NCBI GenBank assembly: GCA_001800975.1
Contig: MGWK01000055.1
Coordinates: 82,137-146,136 of the forward strand
DNA: 64,000 nt
Source: Flavobacteria bacterium RIFCSPLOWO2_12_FULL_35_11
GTDB lineage: Bacteria; Bacteroidota; Bacteroidia; Flavobacteriales; Flavobacteriaceae
Direction of reading: 5' to 3'
Position numbers and translations under genes: made by a program. Positions 19,471 to 28,591 of this stretch are shown one piece after another. The first letter of the stretch is position 1, and the number at the start of each line of letters is the position of its first letter. The notes below the pieces were generated by a model. The model was not told the origin of the DNA. It did not search any database and worked only from the letters and a program-made list of their open reading frames with translations.

Positions 19471-20313
19471 CTACTTCTTTTGAGCGATAAGCTGGTGGTT
19501 GATTTTTGGATGGATTAACTCTAGGCTTGTTATTTTCATTCCGTATGAGTTAATAGTATTTTTTTGCAATAAATCATAATACCCTGTTGCTCTTACATAA
19601 ACTATTGATAAACCTTCATCTTCAACATTGTTTTTATTTAAAGATTTTGCATATGCCGGAATTGAGAAATAAATAGAGAATTGGTTGTCATCAGTCTGCC
19701 AATTCTCTATTTTTATATCACTCTCTTTTTTATCCATAACATGCGGGAGGTCGTTTTCATTGACCGCGGCTCTAAACCATCTTAGAATTTGTTTCCAATC
19801 GTTTTTAGCTTTTTCAGAAGCGGCAATATTTTTCTCTGTTGAGATTTTTGGGTTTATATCTATATAGTTTGTATAAAACTCTATAAAATCGGGTGTCTCT
19901 TTGAAAAGTTTTTCTTCGTTTTCAAAGAATGTTTTTTTGTATCCGTCGGTTATATTAAACGCCGATTTTACCAAATATCTTGAGAGCACATGTGCTACAT
20001 TGAATTTTTCAGCGTGAACATCAAAATGTTCTTTTTCATACTGCTTTATTACTCCGGAGTCTGTGATGTAGGTTGTAAGTGACGCCATGGACTGTATCTG
20101 CTTATCTTTTTGTTTAAGGAGGTGTGTGGTGTCATCAAGTGAAGATGATATATTATAATAGCCGATTGCCATGATTAAGAGTACGAAGTCGTATCTGCGA
20201 CTCACAAAGAATTGTATATTCTTTTTTATCTTATTTTTAAACGCCTCTCTGTCGGCGGGGTTTTTAACAAATTTCTTTTTTTCAACTGTTTTTGACATTA
20301 TTCCCTCATTCAC
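19471..20313 (-). CDS. VirB8/TraE-like T4SS inner membrane protein
   Basis: Single N-terminal TM followed by NTF2-like-length periplasmic domain; adjacent to VirB4. Confidence 0.5.
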   Translation of the reverse strand: MNEGIMSKTVEKKKFVKNPADREAFKNKIKKNIQFFVSRRYDFVLLIMAIGYYNISSSLDDTTHLLKQKDKQIQSMASLTTYITDSGVIKQYEKEHFDVHAEKFNVAHVLSRYLVKSAFNITDGYKKTFFENEEKLFKETPDFIEFYTNYIDINPKISTEKNIAASEKAKNDWKQILRWFRAAVNENDLPHVMDKKESDIKIENWQTDDNQFSIYFSIPAYAKSLNKNNVEDEGLSIVYVRATGYYDLLQKNTINSYGMKITSLELIHPKINHQLIAQKK

Positions 20314-20545
20314 ACTTTTAGTTACAAATTATAATAAAAGTATAATAAAACAAAGCTTAATCACTGGAATGGATAATCTTTTTTTTGGTTGTTTTTGTTT
20401 TGATGAAAAATTTTCTGCTTGGGGGTTTCTGAGAGAGTTTAATCTCTTTCGCTTCTTTTACACTTAAGAGTAGTCTTTTAAAAATTTTTGAATTCATGGG
20501 AGGTCTTTTTAGTGGATACGCCGCTCTTTGAGATGCGGCGTGGTT

Positions 20546-20863
20546 TTAATTGTAGTCTTGTGAGACTGTTGGAATCGGGAACTCTTTTTCAAAGTCTCCA
20601 GGTTTGACGACAAAGCCTTTACCCATTTCGGCGATAGGGTTTTGTGATGTGGTATTTAAAAATGAGAGTTCATTTTTAAGATTGTCTAAAAAATTTCTAA
20701 CTTCAAGGTTGTCTTGTGGGTTAGTTCCTATCGCCAATGCAATATCACTTCTTATTGCTGGGCTTACATCTTTGATAAAAAGATTATCCAAATTAAGTGA
20801 AGGGAAGATTTCTCTAAAAACAAGATTTTCGGCTTCTTTTGTTAAATGATTAGAGTATCTCAT
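20546..20863 (-). CDS. Hypothetical protein
   Basis: ORF in operon with 20860..21162. Confidence 0.4.
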   Translation of the reverse strand: MRYSNHLTKEAENLVFREIFPSLNLDNLFIKDVSPAIRSDIALAIGTNPQDNLEVRNFLDNLKNELSFLNTTSQNPIAEMGKGFVVKPGDFEKEFPIPTVSQDYN

Positions 20864-21162
20864 ATTTTTCCGTCCTTTATTTTATTTTCGACTTGCTTCA
20901 ATATTTCAGCTTGTGATAGTCCAGAATATTTTGAAGTCAAGTCCATCGGTTTATTGTTTGACATTGTTTGGAATAGTTCTCTGCTTATTATAATAAGAGT
21001 ATCACCTAGGCTGTTTTTTGGAATTACTTTGCCCGCAATATTTATTAGAGAAGGGGTAAGATTTTCCTCAACTTCAATATCCATTATAATATTTTGTCTA
21101 TTTTCGTCTTTTGCGATTATAAATGTAAGAACTTTGTTCATATCAATCCTTTTACTTAACAC
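20860..21162 (-). CDS. Hypothetical protein
   Basis: Downstream of conserved plasmid promoter (21175..21209, minus). Confidence 0.4.
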   Translation of the reverse strand: MLSKRIDMNKVLTFIIAKDENRQNIIMDIEVEENLTPSLINIAGKVIPKNSLGDTLIIISRELFQTMSNNKPMDLTSKYSGLSQAEILKQVENKIKDGKI

Positions 21163-21334
21163 CCTATAAATGCAAATTATAATAGGTTTATAATAAATAC
21201 AAGCTTAAGAAAATGAATTGGACTTTGTTATTTAATAAGCTTGCCGGTGTTTATTGTTTAAATACTATTACAAATGTCTTTAAAACATGTTTAAGTGGTA
21301 GTTATAATTATTATAACTTTGGTTGGATGAATTT

Positions 21335-22051
21335 TTAATTTTGGGTTAAAAATGATTCTATAACTTTTGATATGTCATCTATTGCCTCTGTTGCCGGTTT
21401 GAAAAACACTTTGGTAAATCTTCGCTCTTTTATATATGGCGATGTGGTGAGATTGTTTAGGACAGAGTATCGAATTTTTTTAGTTAGGTTATTGAGCGGG
21501 ATTACCTTTCCGCTCGTTCCGATTACTACTAGCAATGCACAATTTTCGATTTCTTTGTTTAAAAAGTGATATTGTGGAGCGTTTTCTCCGAAAAAGACGA
21601 TATTTGGTCTTAGCTCACTTTGGCAGTCTAGGCATTTTGAGTTTTTTGAATTGCCTTGAGCTGTATATCCTATGTCAAACAAGAGGCTACATTTTTCGTT
21701 TGTGCATCGTAGATGTTTTAAAAAGCCGTGAAGATGAATTATATCTTGGTCTTGAACTCCGGCTTTTTCAAACAGGTCGTCTATGTTTTGAGTTATAAGA
21801 GCTATAGCGGTTGGATATTTTGCTTTTAACTTTGCGATAACTTCATGAGCATGGTTTGGCTTTTTGTCTTCAAGCTCTTTTCGGCGTGCATCATAGAAAG
21901 AGATTGTTTTTTCTTTATTTTTTTGCAAGCTGTCAAAATTGCATACTTCTTCGACTTTGTGATTTTCCCAAAGTCCGTCCGAATCCCTGAATGTTGCTAT
22001 TCCCGATTCGGCGCTTATCCCCGCGCCTGTAAAAATTATTACTTTTGCCAT
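21335..22051 (-). CDS. Sir2-family NAD-dependent deacylase/NADase
   Basis: FTGAGISAESGIATFRDSDGLWE, TQNIDDLFEKAG, HLHG, CxxC pairs, RPNIVFFGE. Confidence 0.85.
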   Translation of the reverse strand: MAKVIIFTGAGISAESGIATFRDSDGLWENHKVEEVCNFDSLQKNKEKTISFYDARRKELEDKKPNHAHEVIAKLKAKYPTAIALITQNIDDLFEKAGVQDQDIIHLHGFLKHLRCTNEKCSLLFDIGYTAQGNSKNSKCLDCQSELRPNIVFFGENAPQYHFLNKEIENCALLVVIGTSGKVIPLNNLTKKIRYSVLNNLTTSPYIKERRFTKVFFKPATEAIDDISKVIESFLTQN

Positions 22052-22060
22052 TATTGGTCC

Positions 22061-23161
22061 TTAGATGTTGGATTTTTTTCTATTGCAGTCGCGGCAAAGC
22101 ATTTGGCAATTTTGAGCTGTGGTTTTGCCGCCTTTGCTCCATGGTGTAATATGGTCCGCTTCCATTTCGTTTAATTCGTAATGGTTGTTTGGTGGGGTGC
22201 ATTTAGGGCAAATGCCTTTTTGGTTTTCATAAGCCTCTATTTTTTGGTTTTCGGTGAATGGGCGGATACTTAGATGTTTCTCTTTTGCGCTTAGCAGGTA
22301 TTCGTAAATTCCTTTTTTGTTTGTGACATCCTCATCTTTTCTTAGTCTTATGACTTCACTTTTGAGTTTGATAATGTCATAGTTTTGGTCTTTGTAGTTG
22401 AAATAGAGTTCACCCCACTCTATTCCTTTCATCTCTTTGTGATAATCCGGGAAGAGGACTTCGATCCAGTTGATAACTTTTTGAAAATAAACCCATACTT
22501 CGCTTGCGTTTTCATCGTGTTGATGAAGAGCCATATAATTTTCCAAATCGGTTCTTTTACTTAAGGCGATCCATTTTATCGCCGTTTCAAGGTAATCTTG
22601 TCTGTTTACCGTTCCGCTTAGATATTTGCTTGCTTTGTTATATGCTACGCATCCGTTTTTACTGAAATATCTTTTTGCGTCCGTTACCCAACTTCCGCTA
22701 TAAACCGCGTTTCTTAATTCCTGCTCGGTTAATTTTTCGCCGGCGATATTTATTGTTTTAAACCATTTGAGTTTTTCACTCGGTTCGCCTTCGCAAAAAT
22801 ATACCATGAGTTCGTAATCTAGGATTTTCTTCTGCTCGTCTTCGTGCAGGTTATGGAAATATCTCATAAGGTATGAGAACTCTCCGTTTACATATTGGGA
22901 TATAGATATGGTTCTTTGCTGTCCGTCTATGACTTCAAAGTTTCCATCCTCTTTGATTGCCCAATATTGTACATTGAGCGGGAAGTTGTTAAACACCGTG
23001 TCAATTACCGCTTCTCTTTGTTTGTCTTTATAGACGAACTCTCTTTGATATGGCGGTCTTATATCTAGTTTGCCGCCAAATCCGAAAACGCCGTCGTTTT
23101 CGTTATCGGTATAGCCGTTAGTGAGTTCGCGGATTGTTACCGGCTTGAGCTTGATTTTCAT
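22061..23161 (-). CDS. DUF262 domain protein with C-terminal HNH nuclease
   Basis: DGQQRTISI ParB/Srx-like motif; CPKC...EADHITPWSKGGKTTAQNCQMLCRDCNRKK. Confidence 0.8.
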   Translation of the reverse strand: MKIKLKPVTIRELTNGYTDNENDGVFGFGGKLDIRPPYQREFVYKDKQREAVIDTVFNNFPLNVQYWAIKEDGNFEVIDGQQRTISISQYVNGEFSYLMRYFHNLHEDEQKKILDYELMVYFCEGEPSEKLKWFKTINIAGEKLTEQELRNAVYSGSWVTDAKRYFSKNGCVAYNKASKYLSGTVNRQDYLETAIKWIALSKRTDLENYMALHQHDENASEVWVYFQKVINWIEVLFPDYHKEMKGIEWGELYFNYKDQNYDIIKLKSEVIRLRKDEDVTNKKGIYEYLLSAKEKHLSIRPFTENQKIEAYENQKGICPKCTPPNNHYELNEMEADHITPWSKGGKTTAQNCQMLCRDCNRKKSNI

Positions 23162-24093
23162 TTTTTAGCCTTTTTGTGTTGGATGAAGAGTCTTTTAAAT
23201 TTGTTTTGCCCTTTTATGACACAGTGTGGGTTATCACCATCCCAAATCCCGCCTGAAAACCCTTTTCCATTATCCTCTGCCATCCCAATTATTTCAAACT
23301 GCTCAGGATTAAATTTGTCAAGGAAAGTTATAGGCACTCCCATTGCCCCCTCATAATCCATCGGTATATCTTTTGTTTTGCTTACCTCAATGGCATCGTA
23401 ATTATCATACTTTGGATAATCTGATTCGTTGCCTTTGTAGGTTTTATAGAGAAGTAGGTTTTCGTGGCGTTTTTTGTGGTCTAGGTTGGTAAACCAAAAT
23501 GTTCTAGCGGTTTCAAACAAGGAACCATCTGGCTGGTTAAAAAATCTAACTGTTTTATATCCTAGCCATAACTTATTCTCTTTGATATATTTAAATGTCT
23601 CTTTGTATGAAATGGCATTAATATTGCCTATTACCAAAAACTTCTTATCATGCTCCATAAGCTGTGCTATATATTCTCTAAAAAGTGAAAAGGGCGGATT
23701 GGTTACTATGATATCTGCCTCTTTTAGTATCTCTATACTCTCTTGACTTCTAAAATCACCGTCACCTTTTAGGTCGGTTCTTATGGCATCATCTAAATTT
23801 ATAACCCCGTCTTTGTTGATATCGTGTTCAACTACTAATTTATATGATTGGCTATCTTTTTCGTAATGAGTTGTGATTAGTTTCTTTAATCCTAAATGGG
23901 TGAAGTTGAGAGCAAAGTATTGAAAGAAGTTGCTCTCTTTTGGATCATCGCAGTTACAAAAAACTATTTTGTTTTCAAAATGGTTTTTATAGTGTATCAG
24001 CTCTTTTTCTATATCGGAGAGCTGCGTATAGAATTCATCGTTTTTATTCTTCTTGGCAGATGCTAGATTGCTATTCTTTGTCTCTTTGCTCAT
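23158..24093 (-). CDS. EcoRI-type adenine-specific DNA methyltransferase
   Basis: NDEFYTQLSDIEKEL, CDDPKESNF, TNPPFSLFREY, similar to M.EcoRI family layout. Confidence 0.75.
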   Translation of the reverse strand: MSKETKNSNLASAKKNKNDEFYTQLSDIEKELIHYKNHFENKIVFCNCDDPKESNFFQYFALNFTHLGLKKLITTHYEKDSQSYKLVVEHDINKDGVINLDDAIRTDLKGDGDFRSQESIEILKEADIIVTNPPFSLFREYIAQLMEHDKKFLVIGNINAISYKETFKYIKENKLWLGYKTVRFFNQPDGSLFETARTFWFTNLDHKKRHENLLLYKTYKGNESDYPKYDNYDAIEVSKTKDIPMDYEGAMGVPITFLDKFNPEQFEIIGMAEDNGKGFSGGIWDGDNPHCVIKGQNKFKRLFIQHKKAKK

Positions 24094-24304
24094 CTTGGAC
24101 CTTTGTTTTTTTGTTAATTAGTATTCTAATAACTTTATAATAAAAAAACGCTTAAGTTTAATTTTATTATAAAGTTTGAGAGAGAAATGGAGTGAAATTA
24201 ACTTTGAAAAAATGGCTGTATGGTTTTTTTAAAGAGTGAGACTTTGAAGATTAATGCTTTGGCGATATTTTGTGAGCAAGACTTGGATTTTAAAAATTTG
24301 GATT

Positions 24305-24480
24305 GGATTTTTATCCCCACTTTTTAGTGGGTGTTCCCGAAGGAGAATTGTAGATTGGCAACGGCTCGAAAGAGAAACCTATTGGTTAATCATAGTCCAG
24401 CTGCCGGAAATAGAAAATTTGAAAATTGGTTAGGGGTTAATTACTCCCCTAGCCTTTTGGTGCTCCAAAACTACAACAGA
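24305..24480. ncRNA. Candidate structured RNA or origin-like structured DNA
   Basis: Multiple potential stems including CTC-GAAA-GAG, GGTTAGGGG/CCCCTAGCC, TTGGCA/TGCCGG, long-range TTGTAG/CTACAA. Confidence 0.35.
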
Positions 24481-24572
24481 TAGTTACTTTTCGCAAAAAG
24501 AATTATATCGCATTTTTTTAATAAGGATGTTTTTGTTTCTTAACTTTGGAAAAGTGGTTTTTGGCAATTTTG

Positions 24573-24745
24573 GCTTTTGCGAAAGATGAACGATAAAGAG
24601 TTGAAGAATGAGCTTTGCGAAAGATGAACGATAAAGAGTTGAAGAATGAGCTTTGCGAAAGATGAACGATAAAGAGTTGAAGAATGAGCTTTGCGAAAGA
24701 TGAACGATAAAGAGTTGAAGAATGAGCTTTGCGAAAGATGAACGA
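24573..24745 (+). repeat. 38-bp tandem direct repeats, four units plus a partial
   Basis: GCTTTGCGAAAGATGAACGATAAAGAGTTGAAGAATGA repeated at 24612, 24650, 24688 with a one-base-longer first unit. Confidence 0.95.
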
Positions 24746-25158
24746 CTTGACGAAAGAAAACGGCCGTTAAGAATTTTTTTTGAATTTTGAAATTCATAAA
24801 AATAATTTAGGTCGTTATGATTGAGATGTGAACGGCACGCAGGAAAAATCTATAAAAATTGTGTTAACTGTTTTTATAGATTTTGTATGTGAGTTGTGAG
24901 CATTTCTAAAACAGTTTGCTTATATTTTCTTTTGAAAATTAGCATAGTGTTTTATGAACGAGGTGTCAAATTGGTACAAATAGCGTAGATATTTGTGTCC
25001 ACATTTGGCAAACTCGCTCATTTCAAAATACAGCGGAATCTGTGTAATTTAAAATGTCTTGTTTTTGGAGCATTTTTTTTTGCCTTTAAAATTTCTACTT
25101 GACAAAAGATGTTTTTTTCTGCTAAACTTTCTTTATAAACTTTAGAAAAGGGAAATTT

Positions 25159-25713
25159 ATGGAGCTCACCTCTGCTGGATTATCAAAAGCTTGGTTCTTG
25201 AATGAAATGAGAGAAACCAACACCATTAAAGAGGATAAATTTTTTATCCCGCTTGAATTGGGATGGGGTGGGTTGGTTGAAAAATTTAAAAAAAACATAA
25301 TCTCTTTCTTGGAAAATGACAAAAGGTCGTTTGAGCAAATAGCAAGCGGACATCACTCGAAGGACGCTTTTTTAAGAGAGATTGAAAGTGGAGTAAGAGG
25401 CTGTCTACCGCTTGAGCGCATTATGCTAAGATGTAATGAACTATTTCATGCTAATTATAGCTTACAGGATTATGCGGACATGGCTAAGATATTTGCTGAT
25501 AGCTACTCTTCATATTTAAAGGTTCACTATTTAGCCTTGCATATTGATTCATTCGTAAAAATTATTAATGAACACCCTAATGCTGAGTCTGAGCAGCTAT
25601 TTAAAATTTTTCTTTTTGAAATTGAAAATATTGCTTTGGAGCTTGGGATTACGGCGGAAGATTTTGCTTTGTTCATGCGCGATCGACTAAATATTAATCA
25701 AAAGGATTTGTGA
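25159..25713 (+). CDS. Hypothetical protein ending in NQKDL
   Basis: TTGACA-N17-TAAACT promoter at about 25101. Confidence 0.5.
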   Translation: MELTSAGLSKAWFLNEMRETNTIKEDKFFIPLELGWGGLVEKFKKNIISFLENDKRSFEQIASGHHSKDAFLREIESGVRGCLPLERIMLRCNELFHANYSLQDYADMAKIFADSYSSYLKVHYLALHIDSFVKIINEHPNAESEQLFKIFLFEIENIALELGITAEDFALFMRDRLNINQKDL

Positions 25714-26903
25714 TGTTGTATTCTAATGACAAATTTATTAAGAGAATTGCTGCTTTTGTCGCGCATGAGGTAAGGACTGATCTTGAAGTAGGCGGAATAA
25801 AAAGGCCGAAGATTGATTTTTTAGTCTCTATTTCAGAGGCAATTGTTTTACTTCTTGAACATCTTTACCCGCTTTCAGAGCAGATACAGTTGATTAATAA
25901 TATTGACAAAAGTTTTAGCATTAGTGACACTACTTATTATAGATTTTTAAAAGAACACCTTTTTAATAGCTATGAGTTACATAGAAAAAATAGATTTTTC
26001 GCAGCGAAAACGATTGAGATTAAGCGCTTGATTGGGATGTTTCCTAATCAATATGAGCTGCAATATAGTCATCTCTCTTTGAATACAAAAGAGAGCATCA
26101 CTTTTGCAGATTATTTACATTTTATTAATCACTACTACTCTCCGCAGGCGGAAGCTTTTTTTAATAAAAGAGCACTTAAGTTGCAGCCGACAATCATTAA
26201 GGGGGTTGTTCCTAACCCTAATGATGGCGGCGAAACATATCTTAATGTGACGGTTGAGGAGCCTGCGGACAATATCGCGAGCGTTGTGAGCGATATTAAA
26301 AAAGAGGTTGTTGCCATAATGCCGGAAATTCAGAAGCCGGCTGAAAAAATTTCCTCAGGAAATTATTCTAAAGTTGGGCAATGGAAAGTCTATGAAAAAA
26401 ATGAGGACAGATACGCCTTAAAATATACAGATGGTGGCTACTATATAGATTTAATGCCTGACTCTACAGTTGAAGAGCTCCCTAAGCTTTGGGAGATAGT
26501 AACGGATCGCAATGAGTTCCCTAGGGAGATTCAGGACGACTTCTCATTTTTATATGGAAAATACAATCGAAAAACGCAGGGATTTGATGAAGACTATATC
26601 TATTTTAATCATATAGATTTTGTTCAATATGCAAATCCTAATACCTATGGTCTTGTGGATAGATTGCTTTTCATCACCGCAACTGCATATGATGAGGGTA
26701 AGATTGGCTATTTGTTATATAGATACTACAAGGGTAAAATCTATTTTATTGAAAATTTAGTGCTACCAAAGGTTAGTGCAACGCTAACAAGAGCTACTAG
26801 ACATTGGTATGAGAACAATATTACTGCGGATTTTGGGGAGTTCATGAAAGAGCTTTTGGCTTATAAAAGAAAGTGTGATGAAGAGAAATTGGGGAAAAAA
26901 TAA
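25710..26903 (+). CDS. Hypothetical protein
   Basis: Overlaps upstream ORF; contains TTTCCTCAGGAAA site. Confidence 0.5.
   Translation: MMLYSNDKFIKRIAAFVAHEVRTDLEVGGIKRPKIDFLVSISEAIVLLLEHLYPLSEQIQLINNIDKSFSISDTTYYRFLKEHLFNSYELHRKNRFFAAKTIEIKRLIGMFPNQYELQYSHLSLNTKESITFADYLHFINHYYSPQAEAFFNKRALKLQPTIIKGVVPNPNDGGETYLNVTVEEPADNIASVVSDIKKEVVAIMPEIQKPAEKISSGNYSKVGQWKVYEKNEDRYALKYTDGGYYIDLMPDSTVEELPKLWEIVTDRNEFPREIQDDFSFLYGKYNRKTQGFDEDYIYFNHIDFVQYANPNTYGLVDRLLFITATAYDEGKIGYLLYRYYKGKIYFIENLVLPKVSATLTRATRHWYENNITADFGEFMKELLAYKRKCDEEKLGKK
26350..26362. repeat. TTTCCTCAGGAAA palindrome copy 1
   Basis: Direct sequence match. Confidence 0.9.
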
Positions 26904-27160
26904 TGCCCCTATTCTTTGAGCGAGGATAATGTGAAACACGCTCTTTTTATTGAGGTTTTTGTATTTAAAATTTGTGATTGGATTGATGTGTCTGTTAATA
27001 TATTTTCAAAACAATCAAATATATCTCTCTTTGTATATGTTTCCAGCATAGTGAGCTCCATAAAAATCTGCTTTCTTGCTTAATAATCATGCTGCTCCCC
27101 ACGAGTCAATTGTTATAAAAAATATAACTTTAAAAAATAATCAAATTGAGGATGGGCAGC

Positions 27161-27301
27161 ATGAGTAGCAGCACTTACAGATGTATTTGTGGTAAACTAT
27201 TAAATTGGTTGGAAGTCAAATTTTGTAGGAGCCATAAAGATTGGTTTGATGGCAATTTGTATTTTATTTTACTAAGTATTAACTATTTACTTTACTATTG
27301 A
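27161..27301 (+). CDS. Com-like small zinc-finger protein (46 aa)
   Basis: MSSSTYRCICGKLLNWLEVKFCRSHKDW resembles the RCxCGKLL core of Com-type proteins; GAGGATGGG upstream. Confidence 0.4.
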   Translation: MSSSTYRCICGKLLNWLEVKFCRSHKDWFDGNLYFILLSINYLLYY

Positions 27302-27376
27302 ATAGTGACTTTATACAGGAAATCATCAATAGTTAATTTTTACTATTCAACTATTTATGATTCTATTATTTTTCCC

Positions 27377-27697
27377 TTATTCCTTTAAAACACAGTTATA
27401 TTCATCTTCGGCTTTAGCCGAAAAAGGATTATAATCTGAAACAACTATTTTCAAAAAGAAATAGATTGCTACGAGATGCGATACTACTAAAACTACGAAA
27501 AGTGAAAGCCTTATTATTCCTATCCAATCTTCATGGATTATCGAGTAGTTTGTTCTTATTAAATCATCTATCACAGTGCCATATTCTAGTATCAGGGATG
27601 AAACAAAAAAAAACATAAACAATACAAATATAAGCTTTGAATATTCAAAAACTTTATATAAAGAAATGTAACTCATGTGTTCCCCCTTCTTTAGCAC
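27377..27697 (-). CDS. Small membrane protein
   Basis: Two hydrophobic segments. Confidence 0.35.
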   Translation of the reverse strand: MLKKGEHMSYISLYKVFEYSKLIFVLFMFFFVSSLILEYGTVIDDLIRTNYSIIHEDWIGIIRLSLFVVLVVSHLVAIYFFLKIVVSDYNPFSAKAEDEYNCVLKE

Positions 27698-27770
27698 GAC
27701 ACTTTGTTGTTTTACTCAATAACTTTACATTATTCAGCACTTTTTGTATTGTTAATTTCATCTTTTTTCC

Positions 27771-28061
27771 TTAAAATCTGTTTGGTACAATCAAACCATT
27801 CTTACTCATTATGATTTCAACAGTATCAATAATGTCTTTAACTGTTTTTATCTGCTCCCACTCATTATTCATAATAATAAGTCCAAATCTTCCCTCTATT
27901 GGTTCTCTTGGTGAGCTTTCCAATTCAAGACTATCAATAAAAGTGGATTCGCTTATATCATTCACCAGAGAAAAACTTTTAAGTTTGTTAATTACTTCAT
28001 TGGATATTTCATCTCTATTTTCAACTGTAGCAATCCTATTTATTTCGCTTCTAAATGTCAT
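27771..28061 (-). CDS. Hypothetical protein
   Basis: ORF. Confidence 0.35.
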   Translation of the reverse strand: MTFRSEINRIATVENRDEISNEVINKLKSFSLVNDISESTFIDSLELESSPREPIEGRFGLIIMNNEWEQIKTVKDIIDTVEIIMSKNGLIVPNRF

Positions 28062-28097
28062 TTTAATTCCTTAGTTTTTAAACGCTTATTTCAGTAT

Positions 28098-28469
28098 CTA
28101 TTCATCAACTTTTATTAAAGAGCCGTCTTTAAATTCAAGTTTTTCACCGAGTCCATTCGAGTATGTATAAATGCCCCTTTGTTCTTTTGGTATTTCATTG
28201 TCAATGATATTCCCAAAAGAGAAAACATAGGTTTGACCATCTTTCTCAAAATTATTATTGTCAAATAGTGTCATGGAAAATTCTTTTTCAACTTCATTTA
28301 TCCCCACTATTTTACCGCCAAATAGAACTTTTTTATATTTTTCAACACTTGGTTCAGTATATCTTTTATGAGCAAACGCATCTATGCGTTCTGTTCTGCT
28401 CAAAAAAACAGTATCCCCAATTTTGTAAATCTTTCCAAAATATGTCTTAAACTCCATTACTTCACTCAT
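28098..28469 (-). CDS. Hypothetical protein flanked by 29-bp direct repeats
   Basis: ORF between 28072..28100 and 28487..28515 repeats. Confidence 0.4.
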   Translation of the reverse strand: MSEVMEFKTYFGKIYKIGDTVFLSRTERIDAFAHKRYTEPSVEKYKKVLFGGKIVGINEVEKEFSMTLFDNNNFEKDGQTYVFSFGNIIDNEIPKEQRGIYTYSNGLGEKLEFKDGSLIKVDE

Positions 28470-28591
28470 GAGCCATTCCTTAAATTTAGTTTTTAAACGC
28501 TTATTTCAGTATCTACTTAATTAACTGTATTTTGTATTGTAGCATAAATAGGGTTACAAATGTCAAGTTAATTAAGTCTTTATTACACATA

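Noticed and set aside
24540-24797. 85-aa minus-strand ORF over the 38-bp repeats
   Set aside because: Arises from repeat composition; low-complexity translation with no recognisable features.
27271-27365. ACTATT-rich direct and inverted repeats as a recombination (res/att) site
   Set aside because: Low-complexity AT sequence; no clear paired-site geometry or adjacent serine recombinase.
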